Origin: Cadophora sp. MPI-SDFR-AT-0126
Lineage: Eukaryota; Ascomycota; Leotiomycetes; Helotiales; Ploettnerulaceae
NCBI GenBank assembly: GCA_020747065.1
Contig: JAGMVK010000003.1
Span: forward strand, 3,348,001 to 3,412,000
Direction of reading: 5' to 3'
DNA: 64,000 nucleotides
Shown here: piece by piece, positions 22,901 through 35,704 of the stretch
How positions within the stretch are numbered: the first letter of the stretch is position 1
Layout of the letters: the number at the start of each line of letters is the position of its first letter
Notes under the pieces: model-generated
Database searches by the model: none
What the model saw: only the letters and a program-made list of their open reading frames with translations
What the model was told of the DNA's origin: nothing
Position numbers and translations under genes: made by a program

Positions 22901-25900
22901 CGACACGCTCGGATGGGATGATCTTGACTCCCGACTCTTGTTCGTGCTTGTCTAGACCATCTACGAAGTATCGCACAAGTATTTTCATCCCGTACAGAAG
23001 TACCTCCTGTAAAAGAAACCCAGAAATAGAATGATCTGTCGGGTCGGAAAATTAACCAGGTACTACTCATGTTGTACCTTCTTGTCGGCGTCTCTGGGTG
23101 ATTCTGATTTGAGTTCTTTCGTTGGTGGTGGTTTAGCCGCATTGTGTGATGGACGGGACTGGACTCGACGGGGATGGATGTTGTGCTTGTGGGACGGTAC
23201 CTGGAAAGGACAGAGAATTGAAGGTTTTCCGTAGTATTCTCGCTACTGACTCTTTCGTAAGGTGAGGCTCAAGAAGTTTATTTCCTACGATGGTCATGAT
23301 CATGATATCATCGACTAAACTCTCACATCGCGGTCTTTCCCAATCCGCATCTCAAGATCTCAAATTCGAAGTCAAAAGCCAAAGATCGAAGTACTAAGCC
23401 TCCCCAGGGTAATGCCAAAGAAACAAAAAGACCATTTGTAGTTTAAATCCTCCTATCAGCGGGACGATCACACATTTTCTCGCGATAAGGGAGATCCCAA
23501 CCCACCCGGGAACCCTTGTCCTCATCACCAACTTTCCAGGAATCATGCTTGTATTTTCTTGCCCATACGGAGAAAGAACAGGGCAGGTACTGTAAGTTAA
23601 AAAAGGACCCGAAGATGTGCCCTGGAGCCTGCCCGTCCCGCTGTGCTGTGGATTATGGAATTCCTGTGTGCACTGCATGCTGCCGGTTTCAGGCCGCTGA
23701 TCAAACAGGTACGGGTGCCCTGTGCTTTGAATGTGGCTGGGAAGCGAGGATATCACGTTTTTTGGGGGCGGGTTTGGGGTTGAAGCGGCTGATGCTGAAT
23801 TGGTGTGGATTTTTGACGATTTGGTAATAGGATGTGATGTGATGTGAAGATGGAGGGGATTTCAGCCTGTACCTGAGGAGGAAGGAGTGGAAGTTTCAGT
23901 CTAGTGATGTTGAGATAGGTGGGGCTTTTTGTGGCTTGGATTTGCGATGTGATTTTTTGCGGAGAAGGGAGAAGGGCAAGAAAGGCTATTTGGTATGCAT
24001 GGTGACTATTGTTAAAAGGTAAAAAGGAGATCTTGCGAGGAGCATTTGATGGCAGGTCAGATGTACTGTCTGTCAGCTGTGACTAAAAGAAAGTCAAATC
24101 ATCACTTTGCTACCCTTCAAAGGCCGAGCAACGAACAGAATACTGGAAAGTTGAAAGCCTCATTGACCAGACTCGGACTGTACCTGATTCACAATCATCT
24201 GAATCGTACTTCCGTACGCACAGAAGAAGAGAACATGTCAGTCAGTGTTTCCAGGAACCGTCCCTGAAATGCGTGTAAGGATCAAAGCTCCGCGATTCAA
24301 CTCATCACCATCTAGTCTCAAGGAAAGACCTTGATGGTAGACGGAGAGGCAAGTCGAATCAGATCCCACAATCCATTTCGCATGAATTGTGATCACATCA
24401 CGGAGTCGTCGTCAACGGTGTTTACTTTACCGCTTTAATCCACCCACCTATCTTTCCATCCCTTGACGCACAGAGGGAGGGATGGGATCTCATCTCAAGA
24501 CCAAGGAAAGAGCGTCGCAGGGAATAGCAATGTACACCTACCAGTTCTGCCCCTTCTCCTTTCTCCCTTTCAACAATCCTTTCTGAAGCCCTCTGACTGG
24601 ACGAAGAGACGGAGGAGGGAGAGAGGAGGTCTTGGCTGCATCTGCATGTACGGAGGCAGGCTGCAGCGCATGCATTGCGAACTCGTCCCTGCTTGCACTG
24701 TGGCTGGACCAGTGCTGGCTGCACTGCATCAAGGATGGGATGTGGTTGTGATGGCGGAAGGAGAAAGAATCTGAGGCGAGCCGAGGACGATGTGGGTGCT
24801 GGGGGTGAGGTTTCATGTTGATGGCTTTCTGGGGAGGGGGCTGGCTGCGACGGGATGACATCGCTGCTTCGAGGTTGCTTTCCAAAAAAGAACTCCCCTT
24901 GACGTAGTAACAAATCGATCGTGCTTGATAGAGTGGGTAGGTTGTGATGGTGAAGGGTGAAGCGATTGTAGGAAGGGGTTCTTTGGCGATTGGAAAGATG
25001 ATAGAAAGCATAACAGTAAAAATGAATCCTTTTGGAGGCAAATCATCATCATAACCTAAACTATAAATATTATCCTCGTACTTAAGACCGACGACGTACA
25101 GGACGTACATCCAGCTCATATCCTCCCCGCCTTTCGGCTCCCTACGATACGAGAATTTACCTTTCGGCGTCTGGCGGGCTGCGTGCGAAAAGGTTAAGGA
25201 GAGTTCGTAGGGGAGGAAGGAAAGAGCATGAAGAAGTTTATACTTGGTCCTTAGGCGTGGATCTTATGGTTGTTGACACTGGAGGCGAGAGAGGGTGGAT
25301 TTTGATTTGGAGCTAGTGGGTAAGTATCTTCACCGAGGCATAAGATAGAGTTATATGCCATGCCATGTCTCCTGATATATTGATCAACGATTACTGGACT
25401 ACTCTACGGCGTCGAATAATTAGTCTCCGCTGTTACAATCAATGGTCAATGATCGACCTTCTATATTATTTATTGCCCCTCAGCGGCCCCTCAGTCGCCG
25501 AAACCAGCGAAGCTGGATATGCTGTGATGTGCTATGCGTAGGTAGCGTATGTTTCTGTCTGCGCACGGTATCCTGCCCGACCCTCAACGCCACCACATCA
25601 AAGCAGTCCCAAATGCGATATGCGATGAACGAGTCAATTGTACGGGAAGGAAGAAAGTGCTTGAGTGGCGATTCGTTTGTGCACCGAAGAAAGATCTTAG
25701 ATTATTAGTTTGATCGAGGATGCTTTTGTTGGGGTTTTGGTGGAAGGGGATGCAGGGAACGGCGAAATGGCGGGCTGTGACGAGTTGAGATATATTGCTG
25801 TAATATAGCGGAGGTATAACAGAACGTTGCAGAAGGAAAGAAGGATTCTTTAAGAGCATGGAAGTCGGCGAGAATCCAATTCATTCGATATTTGATAAGC

Positions 25901-27850
25901 TTCGTCATACGGACAGTACCGAGGAACTGGTTTCGTGACGGGATGGGTTACGAATGGGATATATTTCTTACGGATGTGGTTATCGGTACAGGGAGAGATA
26001 AGATACTTGGAGAGGTACAGATATATTAGTGATCACTGATTGAGTACTCGGAGAGGAGTGTATTCGGCCCTTGATTGTTCCTGTGAGGGTTTCCTGAACA
26101 GGAAGGTAAGAGGGGGATATTTGACAAGTTGACATCTGCCCAGTCTGTGATCATCCCTAGCTACCTACTGCACAAAGTATTTTGCACTCCTGCATCTACA
26201 CTGCAGATCTTTAGTCCATCCATCCTTCCTTTCTTTAAAAGTCTGTGATGTTCTATTCGGCGTGCGGCACACCTGCATCACTCATCTCAAATTCAATTCT
26301 CATCAGTCAGCAACAGCGTCCGATACGACGTGCTTTCTCGGAGTCAAGTGGATCCATCCCCATGCTCTGCTCTGTGCTGTACGGGCCGGTTATTCATAAA
26401 ATTCGCAAATTAGTTGAGGTGGGAGGGCATAAAAGCTCCGATATTCGTTCAGCTTATGGAACGCGTGGATGCATAACTCAACAAATAATGCATGAAAAAG
26501 ACCGACTGAGCGAGAGAGAAGAGATTCGCCTCCACGAACTCAAAATCAGCCCTCTACCAGAGAAGCCAGCGTCTTAATTAAAAAGATCTCTGCAGTTCTG
26601 GAGGAAGCAATATATTTTCCCCATCATTGATCTTCCCTTCCCTTTCTCTCCCGCTGACTGCCAGATTGAATGATTGAGATTCAACATCCAGAGAGGCCAG
26701 TCCAGACCGTTGACCATCGCAGAACGGCATGCAGTGAAGTTCAGTTCAGGTTCAGGGGCAACGCTAAGCCAGCTGTCATTCCTAGCGCATGTTTGAGAAT
26801 TTACTTTTAGCCCATTCACTCATTCGGTCCAGGGGTCACAGCCAGGATCCAGCCGGGATAGAATGGTCGGCTAGTCCTGAAGGAGGGCTTTGTTGAACCT
26901 GAGGAGCTTTTTGGCGCGTGTTTCGGAGATGGACTGGCTTTGGTGGGGAGTGATGTTATTGGTGGGGAGGGGTTGTCTCAGATTTCCATTGGACTGGGGG
27001 TGGAGTGGAGAAACAGGGGTGAGACTTAGCTTAGATTTGGGTTGGTTGGTCTGGATTGGAGGGTGATTTGGAGATGGTTGACCAGACTGGTCGGCTTTAT
27101 TTTCGTGCTGTGCTGTGTTCTGCTCGGCTGTGTGGTGTTCTTTTTTTGGAGGAAAGAAGTTGGACGCAGACGCTGAGATGAAGACGAATGAAGAGTTAAT
27201 CAGTGGGTGAGTGGATGAGAGAGGACGACAGTGAAGAGGGCGAGTAGAAATTTGAGGATATAGATGGAATGGGGTTATGAATGAAAGATGAGGTCGATTG
27301 GAAGGGAACAGATGGTTTTGGGCTTGGCGGTGCATTTCTGTTCCTGTCTCACGGCTCTGCTCAGATGCTCCAGATCGATCTGTTCGATTGTTCCTGCACC
27401 GGAGAGCTCTCCTCGCTTTGCCCAAAGAAAGCCAGTCCGGGCGTTGCATGATGTCGCTGTCGCTGTCTTACCTACAGTATGGAACTGGACAGACAGAATT
27501 GACAGCTCAGTCCGGTCAATTTATAGTGATGAACCACCATACTATTCTGACACTTCGAATGGCCTCTTTATGTACTGATATGCTCCCCGCCAGCAAGTAA
27601 GACATACTTCTGTCGGTACTGTAACGATTGATTAATTGATGAATGAGATCTCCATTCATTCATCTATATCCCCACCAAAACTGACTTGCATTTGTCTGTC
27701 TTGCTTGTCTTGTCTTTCCTTTCTGTATGTACCTTATCTTTAATTGATTATTCCCGATGAAGGATCCTCTCTTTCAGCGGGGCCATATTGTGCCCGGAGT
27801 TCTGATTCTGCTGACCAAATCAGACCAAACCAAACACTAGTACCTACCGG
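16979..27850. other. long gene-poor region
   Basis: Nearly 11 kb in which I find no recognisable gene, RNA gene or mobile element on either strand. Open frames stay below about 200 codons, lack conserved motifs and often overlap on both strands. The longest (24538-25119 minus, 193 codons) is low-complexity. One fragment at about 19176-19460 minus has protein-like composition but no family. Short tandem repeats occur, e.g. around 20263 and 23830. No strong AT bias of the kind left by repeat-induced point mutation is obvious by eye. It may hold upstream regulatory sequence or long non-coding transcripts for STE12. Confidence 0.5.
20263..20275. repeat. short ACGA tandem repeat
   Basis: Three tandem ACGA units plus a partial one, followed by degenerate ACG-rich copies. 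Simple repeat in the gene-poor region. Confidence 0.6.
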
Positions 27851-29333
27851 TTCTGTGCACGTTCACTGTGTTAATATCTCCGTATCTCTTGTCTTGTCTT
27901 GCATTGCACGTTGCTGTCGGCTGTTCTTCCTCCATCTGCCTCCCTCTGTCTCTCTTCCCCTCTGTGTTTCCTCTCTCCCTTGCAACTCTCCTGAAGTCGA
28001 CATCAACAAATATCCACATCTACAAGACCATCCCACTGCCGCACCCTGTTACTGTAGGCTTCTGGTGCCCAGTGCTCAGTGCTCAGAGCTCAGGTCTTCT
28101 CGACTCGCGAAATTTGTGCACATCCTCATCATTTGTCGTCCGTGGCATCCCTCCAGCTGTCCAGGTCCCACGGACTTTTACGCCCCTAAAAGGTAAAGGC
28201 GGCTTGCCTAGCTTCAGGATTTCTCGGACCACCTGCTGCCAGGGCTCCCCCAGGCGAGGTGCAATATTTTGCAGGCTACCCTGAGCAATCTTCCCTGCGC
28301 TGTGGGCCAACGCCCTGTCCTTTTCTGCTCGCTCGCTCGCTCGAAGACGCTTCCACGCTTCCACCCTGTCTTCCTTGCCAGCAGCACCAGCACCAGCACT
28401 GGCACCAGTTCAGCGACCACGACTCCGATCACATCCCAGTAAAGGCCCTGCAAAGACAGTCCAGTCCACCCAGCCCAACCAATCCAGCCCGCGCCAATCT
28501 CTCCCCTCGTCGTCGCTCCTCTCGTCTCTCTTCCTCTTCCTCTTCTCTTCTTCCGCTTCCCCTACCCACCCTGCCCCTCTACTTCCCTGCACACTCCTCT
28601 CTCTCTCCCAACTCCTCTCAACCCTGCTTACCCCTGGCCCGTCTCTTCCCTGCTCCTCCGACCATATCAGCGACCCGCGCGCGCTCAATCCTGTCCTCAT
28701 AATCTCCTGGTTCCGCTTTCCCAAACGCTTCTCACACTTGGAATTTACGCTCTCTTTCTTGTCGCAGGTCCGTACCTTCAGCTTCAGCTTCACCTTCACC
28801 CAGCTCGAAGCTCATCCTCCCTATCCCCGACACCGATCACGGTTATCAAACGTACGCATTCCTCTTCAGATCTCAGCCTCTCCATCGCCGAGTCTATTCT
28901 GTCAGGTTTTGCCGTGTTCGTTCGCGACAATCTTCGGGTCACTTCTCTTCTCTAATAATTATCACCGTCGAGCCGGTTTTTTCTCCTTCCGAGTCGAGTT
29001 CTTGCTGGCCTCGAAACTCCTCGAACATCAACCGTTCCATCTATCTGCCCATCTGCTGCATTTCTGATCGGAGCAGGCTCCTTCGACCAAACAATCCAGA
29101 AATTCCATACTGATACTTCCTGTCTTCCATCACTCTCGCTTCATTCATTGTGTCGTGTCGTCTCGTCCCTCGAGCGGATCTCCCAGCCACACTACTGCTT
29201 CATCGACGTCGCTGATAAGAGCATCCCAACAATCGGCTCTCCGCATCACGACATAGGTGCCGTTTCAATACGTCCCTCTTGACGCGATTGTCATCTTATC
29301 AACAGTGAAGGGTCATTGTTTCGACTCCTTCGA
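27851..29333 (+). promoter_or_regulatory. pyrimidine-rich promoter/leader of STE12
   Basis: The plus strand is strongly C+T-rich, most extreme at about 27,900-28,000 and 28,500-28,800 (runs of TCTCTTCCTCTTCC type), and ends at the STE12 start codon. Such tracts are common in promoters and long leaders of developmental regulators in filamentous fungi. Several ATGs lie in it and could head upstream open reading frames. One 230-codon frame (28375-29067) comes from the biased composition and has no domain. The transcription start cannot be placed from sequence alone. Confidence 0.5.
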
Positions 29334-31731
29334 ATGGCGCATATGATGTATTCGCAGCATCATGCAACGATGGCACCACCACAGAAGCCAGAAACTTTCA
29401 TGTTGAGCAGTGAAGCACAACAATCTCTCCCACAAGACGCTCAGGTTGCTCTGCAACAAGTCGACAACCGTACGTATCGTCGCCGGCCATGCACAAAACA
29501 ATCGCTGACAGGAAACAGTAAAATACTTTTTAATATCTGCTCCCGTTGACTGGACACCGGATCAGTACATCCGACGATTTCTTTTACCTACTGGCGAATA
29601 CGTTTCCTGCGTGTTATGGTATGTTGCTCGTCGAATGGGGAGGGTCAAAGACTAACTTGTGCAGGAACAATCTCTTTCACATTTCCGGTACCGACATTGT
29701 TCGCTGCCTTTCCTTCAGATTTCAGGCCTTTGGACGACCAGTAAAGAACTCGAAGAAGTTTGAGGAGGGTATCTTCTCCGATCTGCGAAACCTCAAGTCT
29801 GGCACAGATGCCTCCCTCGAAGAGCCAAAGAGCGGCTTCCTCGATTTCCTCTACAAGAACAATTGCATCCGGACACAGAAGAAGCAGAAGGTTTTCTACT
29901 GGTACAGCGTACCACACGATAGACTTTTCCTCGATGCTCTCGAACGCGACCTCAAGCGGGAGAAGATGGGACAGGAGGCCACAACTGTTGCTGTCAATGA
30001 ACCAGCTCTCTCTTTCGAGTTCGATTCCTCCCAATCTCTCTTTGAGCAACTCACCAAAGCTCAACAAGCCAACTCTTCCTCTTTCTCCGCACAACAACCA
30101 TCATACTCTCAATCACAGTCACAATCGACCTCCCCAGTCATGCGAGCGATCGATTCCATGCCACCACCACAAATGATTCCCCAAGCAATGGCCATGCCGG
30201 AGGAGATGAACCCAATGGCTGCATACCAACAAATGGCAATGGGTCAACAGCACGTCCCACAACAGATGGTCAAGAGAGAGGCAGATTTCGGAAGAGTTCA
30301 ATACAACCAGAATGGTGTTCCCATTTCTCAAACACACCAGCGCCACGCTTCTATGCCTGCATATGGTCTTGAGTACTCTCCCGCTCCTTCGTTTGTATCT
30401 TCACACTACGAGGACTACAGCAATCGCGGCATATCCTTTGAGCCAATCACACCGCCTCAACAAGCTCTGGGAATGGGTGCTGAGCCTGCCTACATCGCAA
30501 ACGAGGAGACTGGCCTTTACACTGCTATTCCCGACCACATGGGTGGTGTCAACGGTCTGCACGGAATAATGCAGCTCCCACCTTCAAACCTTTCTGGCCC
30601 ACAATTCTCTCATGCCACTCGTGGTTATGGTGCCAACAATGTCTACTCCGTCATTGAGGGATCCCCAACCTACAAGCAAAGGAGGCGCCGTTCATCAATT
30701 CCTCCCGGAGTTGCCGCAATGGTTGCCGCTTCAGCTACTGGTCAACCGCAACAACCACATACCGCCCACCGACCATCAGATCTGAGACGATCTGTTTCCA
30801 CATCGGTTGGACCTGTTGCTGAGGGTGATGAGTCTGGAAACAACTCTCCACCAGGACTCAGCTACAGCAATGGCATGCATCAACTCGCTCAACAACACAA
30901 AGATCTCATCGACATGTCAAGACATGGAACCCCACTCTCCACTGTTGAAGATAGCCCTGCCATGAACCCGATGGCTCTCCAGCACAACGACTACGGTCAT
31001 CTGTCCAATGAAGAGCTTTCAGGTGAAGGTTCAATCAATGATTCCCCTCAGAGAAGACACATGCAAGGACCAAATGGTGTCGTCCGAAGAGCTCGGAGCG
31101 CCACCATGATGGAACTTGGCCCCTACCCTCAAAAGTCCCACTCATGTCCTATCCCCACCTGTGGTCGCCTCTTCAAGCGTTTAGAGCATCTCAAAAGGTA
31201 TGGTTTACAATTTTCATTATTTACATACGGACCGGCTGTCACATCAGGCCGCTGACATACTCCCCTCCAGACACGTCAGAACACATACCCAAGAAAGACC
31301 CTACATCTGCCCCCACTGTAATAAGGCATTCTCCCGATCAGACAACCTAGCACAGTACGTCCTTCACGTTACACTACACACACATACTTCACTACACAGA
31401 TTCATACCACCACACTCCTAAACCCCTCCTTTAACCACAGCTTACTAACACTCGCTTCTTCAGACATCGTCGTACCCATGACCGCAGCGATGGCTCTGAA
31501 GGTCCATACGGCAGCTACTCCGGCGAAGAAGAAGACTACGAAGGCGAAGACCACCTCGGTTCGCTCGAAGAGGCCTCGCCAAACTCGGAGAACGGATACT
31601 TGCCCACGAGCATGAGCCAGAGTTTCGGTAGCATGCACGCTCAGATGGGAATGTCGATGCCGATGTCAAATTCTGGTATGGCTGCTCCCAGTCAACTCAT
31701 CTCTCACCAGATGATGCAGCAACCGATATAA
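29334..31731 (+). CDS. STE12: Ste12 transcription factor
   Basis: Five exons (29334-29469, 29519-29618, 29665-31197, 31271-31354, 31464-31731), 706 residues. The homeodomain-like STE domain occupies about residues 45-185 ([69 protein letters not shown]). A Gln/Met/Ser-rich middle follows. Two C2H2 fingers sit at about 570-622: [23 protein letters not shown] and [21 protein letters not shown], split by two introns. The C-terminus is acidic then Met/Gln-rich. Ste12 is the nuclear effector of the Fus3/Kss1-type MAP-kinase pathway and controls mating and, in plant-associated fungi, penetration structures. An intron inside the second finger region is known as a site of alternative splicing in relatives; whether that holds here is unknown. 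Confidence 0.96.
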
Positions 31732-34700
31732 CATAGCGTCTCTCGCGTTTGTGTTATTTCATGTGTCTTGATTTGAGCTGAGCTTCTTCGCTTTGTTTGG
31801 TGCAACGGTCTTTGGGGATGGGGAAAATAGATCATCGCTTGTTCTTTCATGGGTTTTCGCACAAGGGTTTTTTCTTGTATGGAAATTCTTTCGTCTCACC
31901 TTCTGTTTATTGCATAGCCTTGCGCTTGTGTTTATTCCCGTCGATCCGGACTTCGAGATTTTGAAGATCGAGAATCGGCATCGGATTGGGTCGCTCGCAG
32001 ATTTGCCATTTCTTTTGTTGGCATGGCATGTAAGAAGAATAGGGATGGAATGTTTGGTTAGCTGGTGGTTTGGCTTGGTCGGTCGGCTTGATTGGCCTGG
32101 ATGGATAGGGATTCTCTTTTCATGATGGTTATGATGTACCGGTAGCGTTTGTGGCTTGCCGGCTGGAATTTTTGGCTTTGGGTTGGTTTTTTATTTGTGT
32201 GTTCTTCTGTAGGGGACTGGTTTGGGGTTTAGGGAGGTGGTGAAGTGTGGATGTGGATATGGACCGAAAGGAATGATCTGGAGGAGATGAGATGACAATA
32301 CGATCTGCTGATTTGCATATTTCCTTGACTATTTGTTGACTGGTTGATTGAGCTGGTGGAGGTTGTTGCATATCGACGTGCTCTTCGCCGCGAGGTGGAT
32401 CGAGCATGTTGAGTTGAGCGTTGAGCTGGATAGATAAATGAAGAGAAAGAAAGAAGGAAGGAGAAAGAAAGAAAGAGTCTTGTGTATAAATAAATATATC
32501 ATCTTGTCATCATCTTGAATTGAATGGATTTGAATCATACGTGAATTGGAAAGTCTCCTTTTCTTCTTGGATGGGTTGATATTGTGAGACTTTGGTTGGG
32601 GGTTTGCGGGGTGGTGAGTGTGTGGGCGTGTGGGTGTGATATGTAAGGGAGTGGTGAGTGGTGAGATGAGCGAAAGGGAGTGGTGGTGTGGAAGATGGGA
32701 GAGTAAGTGTGTGGGAAGGGAGTGGTATGTTTCGAGTAATCTACGATTGATGAATTACTTTCTCACTTGCTCACTTTACTGGCTTGAATCAGTGAAGTGA
32801 AGTGAAGTGAAGTGAAAAGTATACCGAATTTTTTTGGTTTATTCAATACCTTCCTTGCTTGCTTTTGGCCTTGTTGACTCAATGAGGCTTGAGCTTGCGG
32901 TGGAGGGAAGATAGTGGGTGTGGGTGGCTGGGCTTGAGCTTGAGTAGTGAGTGAGTGAGCAGCTAGGTGAAGGATGGGTTTCTTATACATGAGAAGTGGT
33001 GGTATTGTTGTGAGTGGGGTTTCTTGTAAGTGTATTTGCGAGTAGTGATGGGGTTGGAGGGTGGAGGTTGGAGGGGGTGTTTAGTTCAGTGGTAGGTTAG
33101 GTTCTGGCTTAACTTGGGAGGGGGGGAGAGTAGTGGGTGACTGGGGCTGTGGTAGTGGGTGAGTGAGTGAGTAGGTGAGGGGTTAGGTGAGAGGTGGGAG
33201 GTAGAATGTGGAAGGGGTTTGGGTGGAGATGTGGGAAGGGAGAGTGTGGAGGTTAGTTCTCATGATGATAACCAAAAGGTGTGTTGTCATTGCCCTTCTT
33301 GCTATCGTGGGGTTTGTTTTTGTTGAGATCTCGCCTAGGTTCATCAAGTGATGGCACAAGATTGGATGGATTGCCTTACTCATTTTTTTTTTCGAATCAG
33401 TCGAATTGCCAAACTTGTGCAGAAGTAGATTGGATTCCCTTACCTTTTCACGCCACACTCTGCAGGCTCTCCGTGCTATCAGGTGAGGAGATTAATCTTG
33501 AAGCAGGTTCGTAGCTTCTTTGGAGTTTTAGAAGCCCAGTTGGAAAGGGATGACGAGTTCTTTAAAATCTCATGGATAAGTCGAGATATTCGATGGATTT
33601 GAGAGGAAGAGTACGCCTTTGAGTGAGTCATTGATGTCTAAAGTGAAAGATTCTAGGGGAGAGGCACGACTGGGAAATGAGGAGTTGAGTGAAAATACAA
33701 ATCACAATTATTTCTTACTAGTCTCCAGGATCCTCTAAATTGAAGGTTCCGAACCAGATGTAGGATTCACCTTCTAGCTGTACCTCAAATGAATAAGACT
33801 TGTTTTTGTCTTTCTCGTTTGATCTCACCAAGAGAAAAACGAAGAAGCCCTAAAAGCCAGATTGCTGGCATCAGTAGAAACTAATGTTCAAACGGAAATC
33901 GAGAACTGGTCACAGACCAAAGACGAGCCTATTCTTGCATATTACCTTAGAATTGCTCACCTTCTGTTAGTGTACTCGATCTTCAGAACTCAATCTGGAT
34001 TTGTAAATAGTGGAAGTGAGGTTGCACGGTTCTCATGCCTAGAGACGGAAGTAGACGTTGTCGTGCAGTGAGATTGTGCCAAAGGTAAGAACTGTTGTCA
34101 TTTTCCTTCCCTACTTGAGGTTACATGGCAGGGAACTAAAGTATATCAAAGGGAGTGAGGAGATAGGGTAGACTTGCTAGCGACTTTCAGAGTTGGAACG
34201 GGATTACAAGTCTGTCCTTCGCTTTACGCAGCTGCTCTACTCCCGTTGCAAGGCATTGGTCTGATTTTTTGTTCAGAATGATTGCTGCCGGTCATAACAA
34301 TTTATGTTAGTTGGGGACTTCTTGATGAAGCTGCTTTGGACGGATGTGTAGGTCATTTGGGGAAGGAAAGCAAGTGAATGATGGAAGGCGCTTCCAAAGG
34401 GAGCAGCACTTGCTGACATCCTCGTAGCGGCACTACCAGCTTTGTTGGCCATGGACTATAAAAATTTTTCTCCCACTGCTGAGCTCTCCTTCCTTGTTGA
34501 CCGCAGCCTTAATGATGACCACCAAAACGAACGGCGAGGCAGAAGTTGCGGCAGATTTTTTGTTGTGGAGGTTTTGGTTCTGCTTTTGGTTCTTAATGAC
34601 AGTGCTTGAGCGGTATTCTGTTTTAGGTTGAATGCAAATAAGACAAGGTGTGATCTTGAAGATGGCGTTGACACATGTTGTTGCCAAACAACAGACTGCT

Positions 34701-35704
34701 GTTGCAATATCAGATGTTGTCGTTTACTTCTAGGTGATTAAGGTGGATTGCGTGGTCGAAAAAGAAAGCTCCTCAAAAGGGGACTTGGCTGCTGGGTTCA
34801 ACAAGTATCCAACATGCAAGTTTGTACGAAAGAAGTTATAAAATTTCCAAGTAAGAGCTCGATTGGTCTGACGCGAAATCGAGATGCTGTGTATCGTTCA
34901 ACAATGGTTTGATTCAATTATCTCGAGACATTGGTTTCTCGCCGTTGATTGGATCGCTTGTAGAATAAGACAACAACACGCTTCCGATATATCTACTGGC
35001 ATAGCAAAAGTTGCAGTTGATCTCCAGTCAGGGGAAGATATGCAATCACATTTGCAAATTGGTCTTGTGCTTTTTCGATGTCCGGAGAACTGACCAATAG
35101 TGGGAATTCAATCCCGGTGCGAAAGAAGCGGGGTGCGGAGTGCGGGGGTCGGGATAAACTACCGAAACAAGCGCACCATACGAAGCAACTCCACAGCACC
35201 ACACACCAAGAAAGCTTAGTCTTTGGAGAAATATTATGTATACTCTGCCCAAAGATCAATGTGACAGAACAAGCGCTCCATACGAATCATTATTTGCGGC
35301 CGGATGATCAACAACAAAGAAGCGTTGCCACCCTGGAAGTAAAGCCTAAGTTATGAACCCAACCGAACCCGATGATGGATTCAATACTTTGGCCATGCTA
35401 ACTATCCAAATGTGGTAGCTCGGCTCCCAAAGGGTTGACCGGACTCGTCAGACCTTGTCTTGCTTGAGTTTTTCCACCAGATACAGCGACCTTTACCAAA
35501 CGTAACTCGCTGCCGGCATGCTAAAGAGTCTTGACGATTCGGCTCACTAGCAGTGCGAGCGTATCTTACCATTTACCATAATCGGTAGGTATTTTCCGCT
35601 CGTATGAGTACAAAAGGAGGACTTCATCTCCTCTTCACCTTACCCCAATTCCCATCATCACCATTCTCTCTATCGTCGCACCATCAATCCACGATTCTAG
35701 CAAC
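31732..35704. other. gene-poor region with G/T- and GA-rich simple sequence
   Basis: About 4 kb. The first few hundred bases are STE12 3' UTR. From about 32,560 to 33,250 the plus strand is rich in G, GT and GTGAG-type short repeats, the reverse of the C/T richness upstream of STE12. No frame above about 110 codons and none with motifs. The final 300 bases probably carry the GH93 promoter. Confidence 0.45.
32791..32815. repeat. AGTGA pentanucleotide repeat, five copies
   Basis: Five perfect tandem AGTGA units inside the G-rich stretch downstream of STE12. Confidence 0.85.

Noticed and set aside
22641..23142. Two overlapping minus-strand frames with a membrane-like stretch
   Set aside because: Considered as a small membrane protein, but no family, signal or splice structure supports it.
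24538..25119. 193-codon minus-strand frame
   Set aside because: Pro/Ser/His-rich second half from low-complexity sequence, no motif, and a competing plus-strand frame.
28375..29067. 230-codon plus-strand frame before STE12
   Set aside because: Composition is dictated by the C/T-rich tract (Ser/Pro/Leu/Phe only), no domain, and overlapping frames occur on both strands. It could at most be an upstream ORF.
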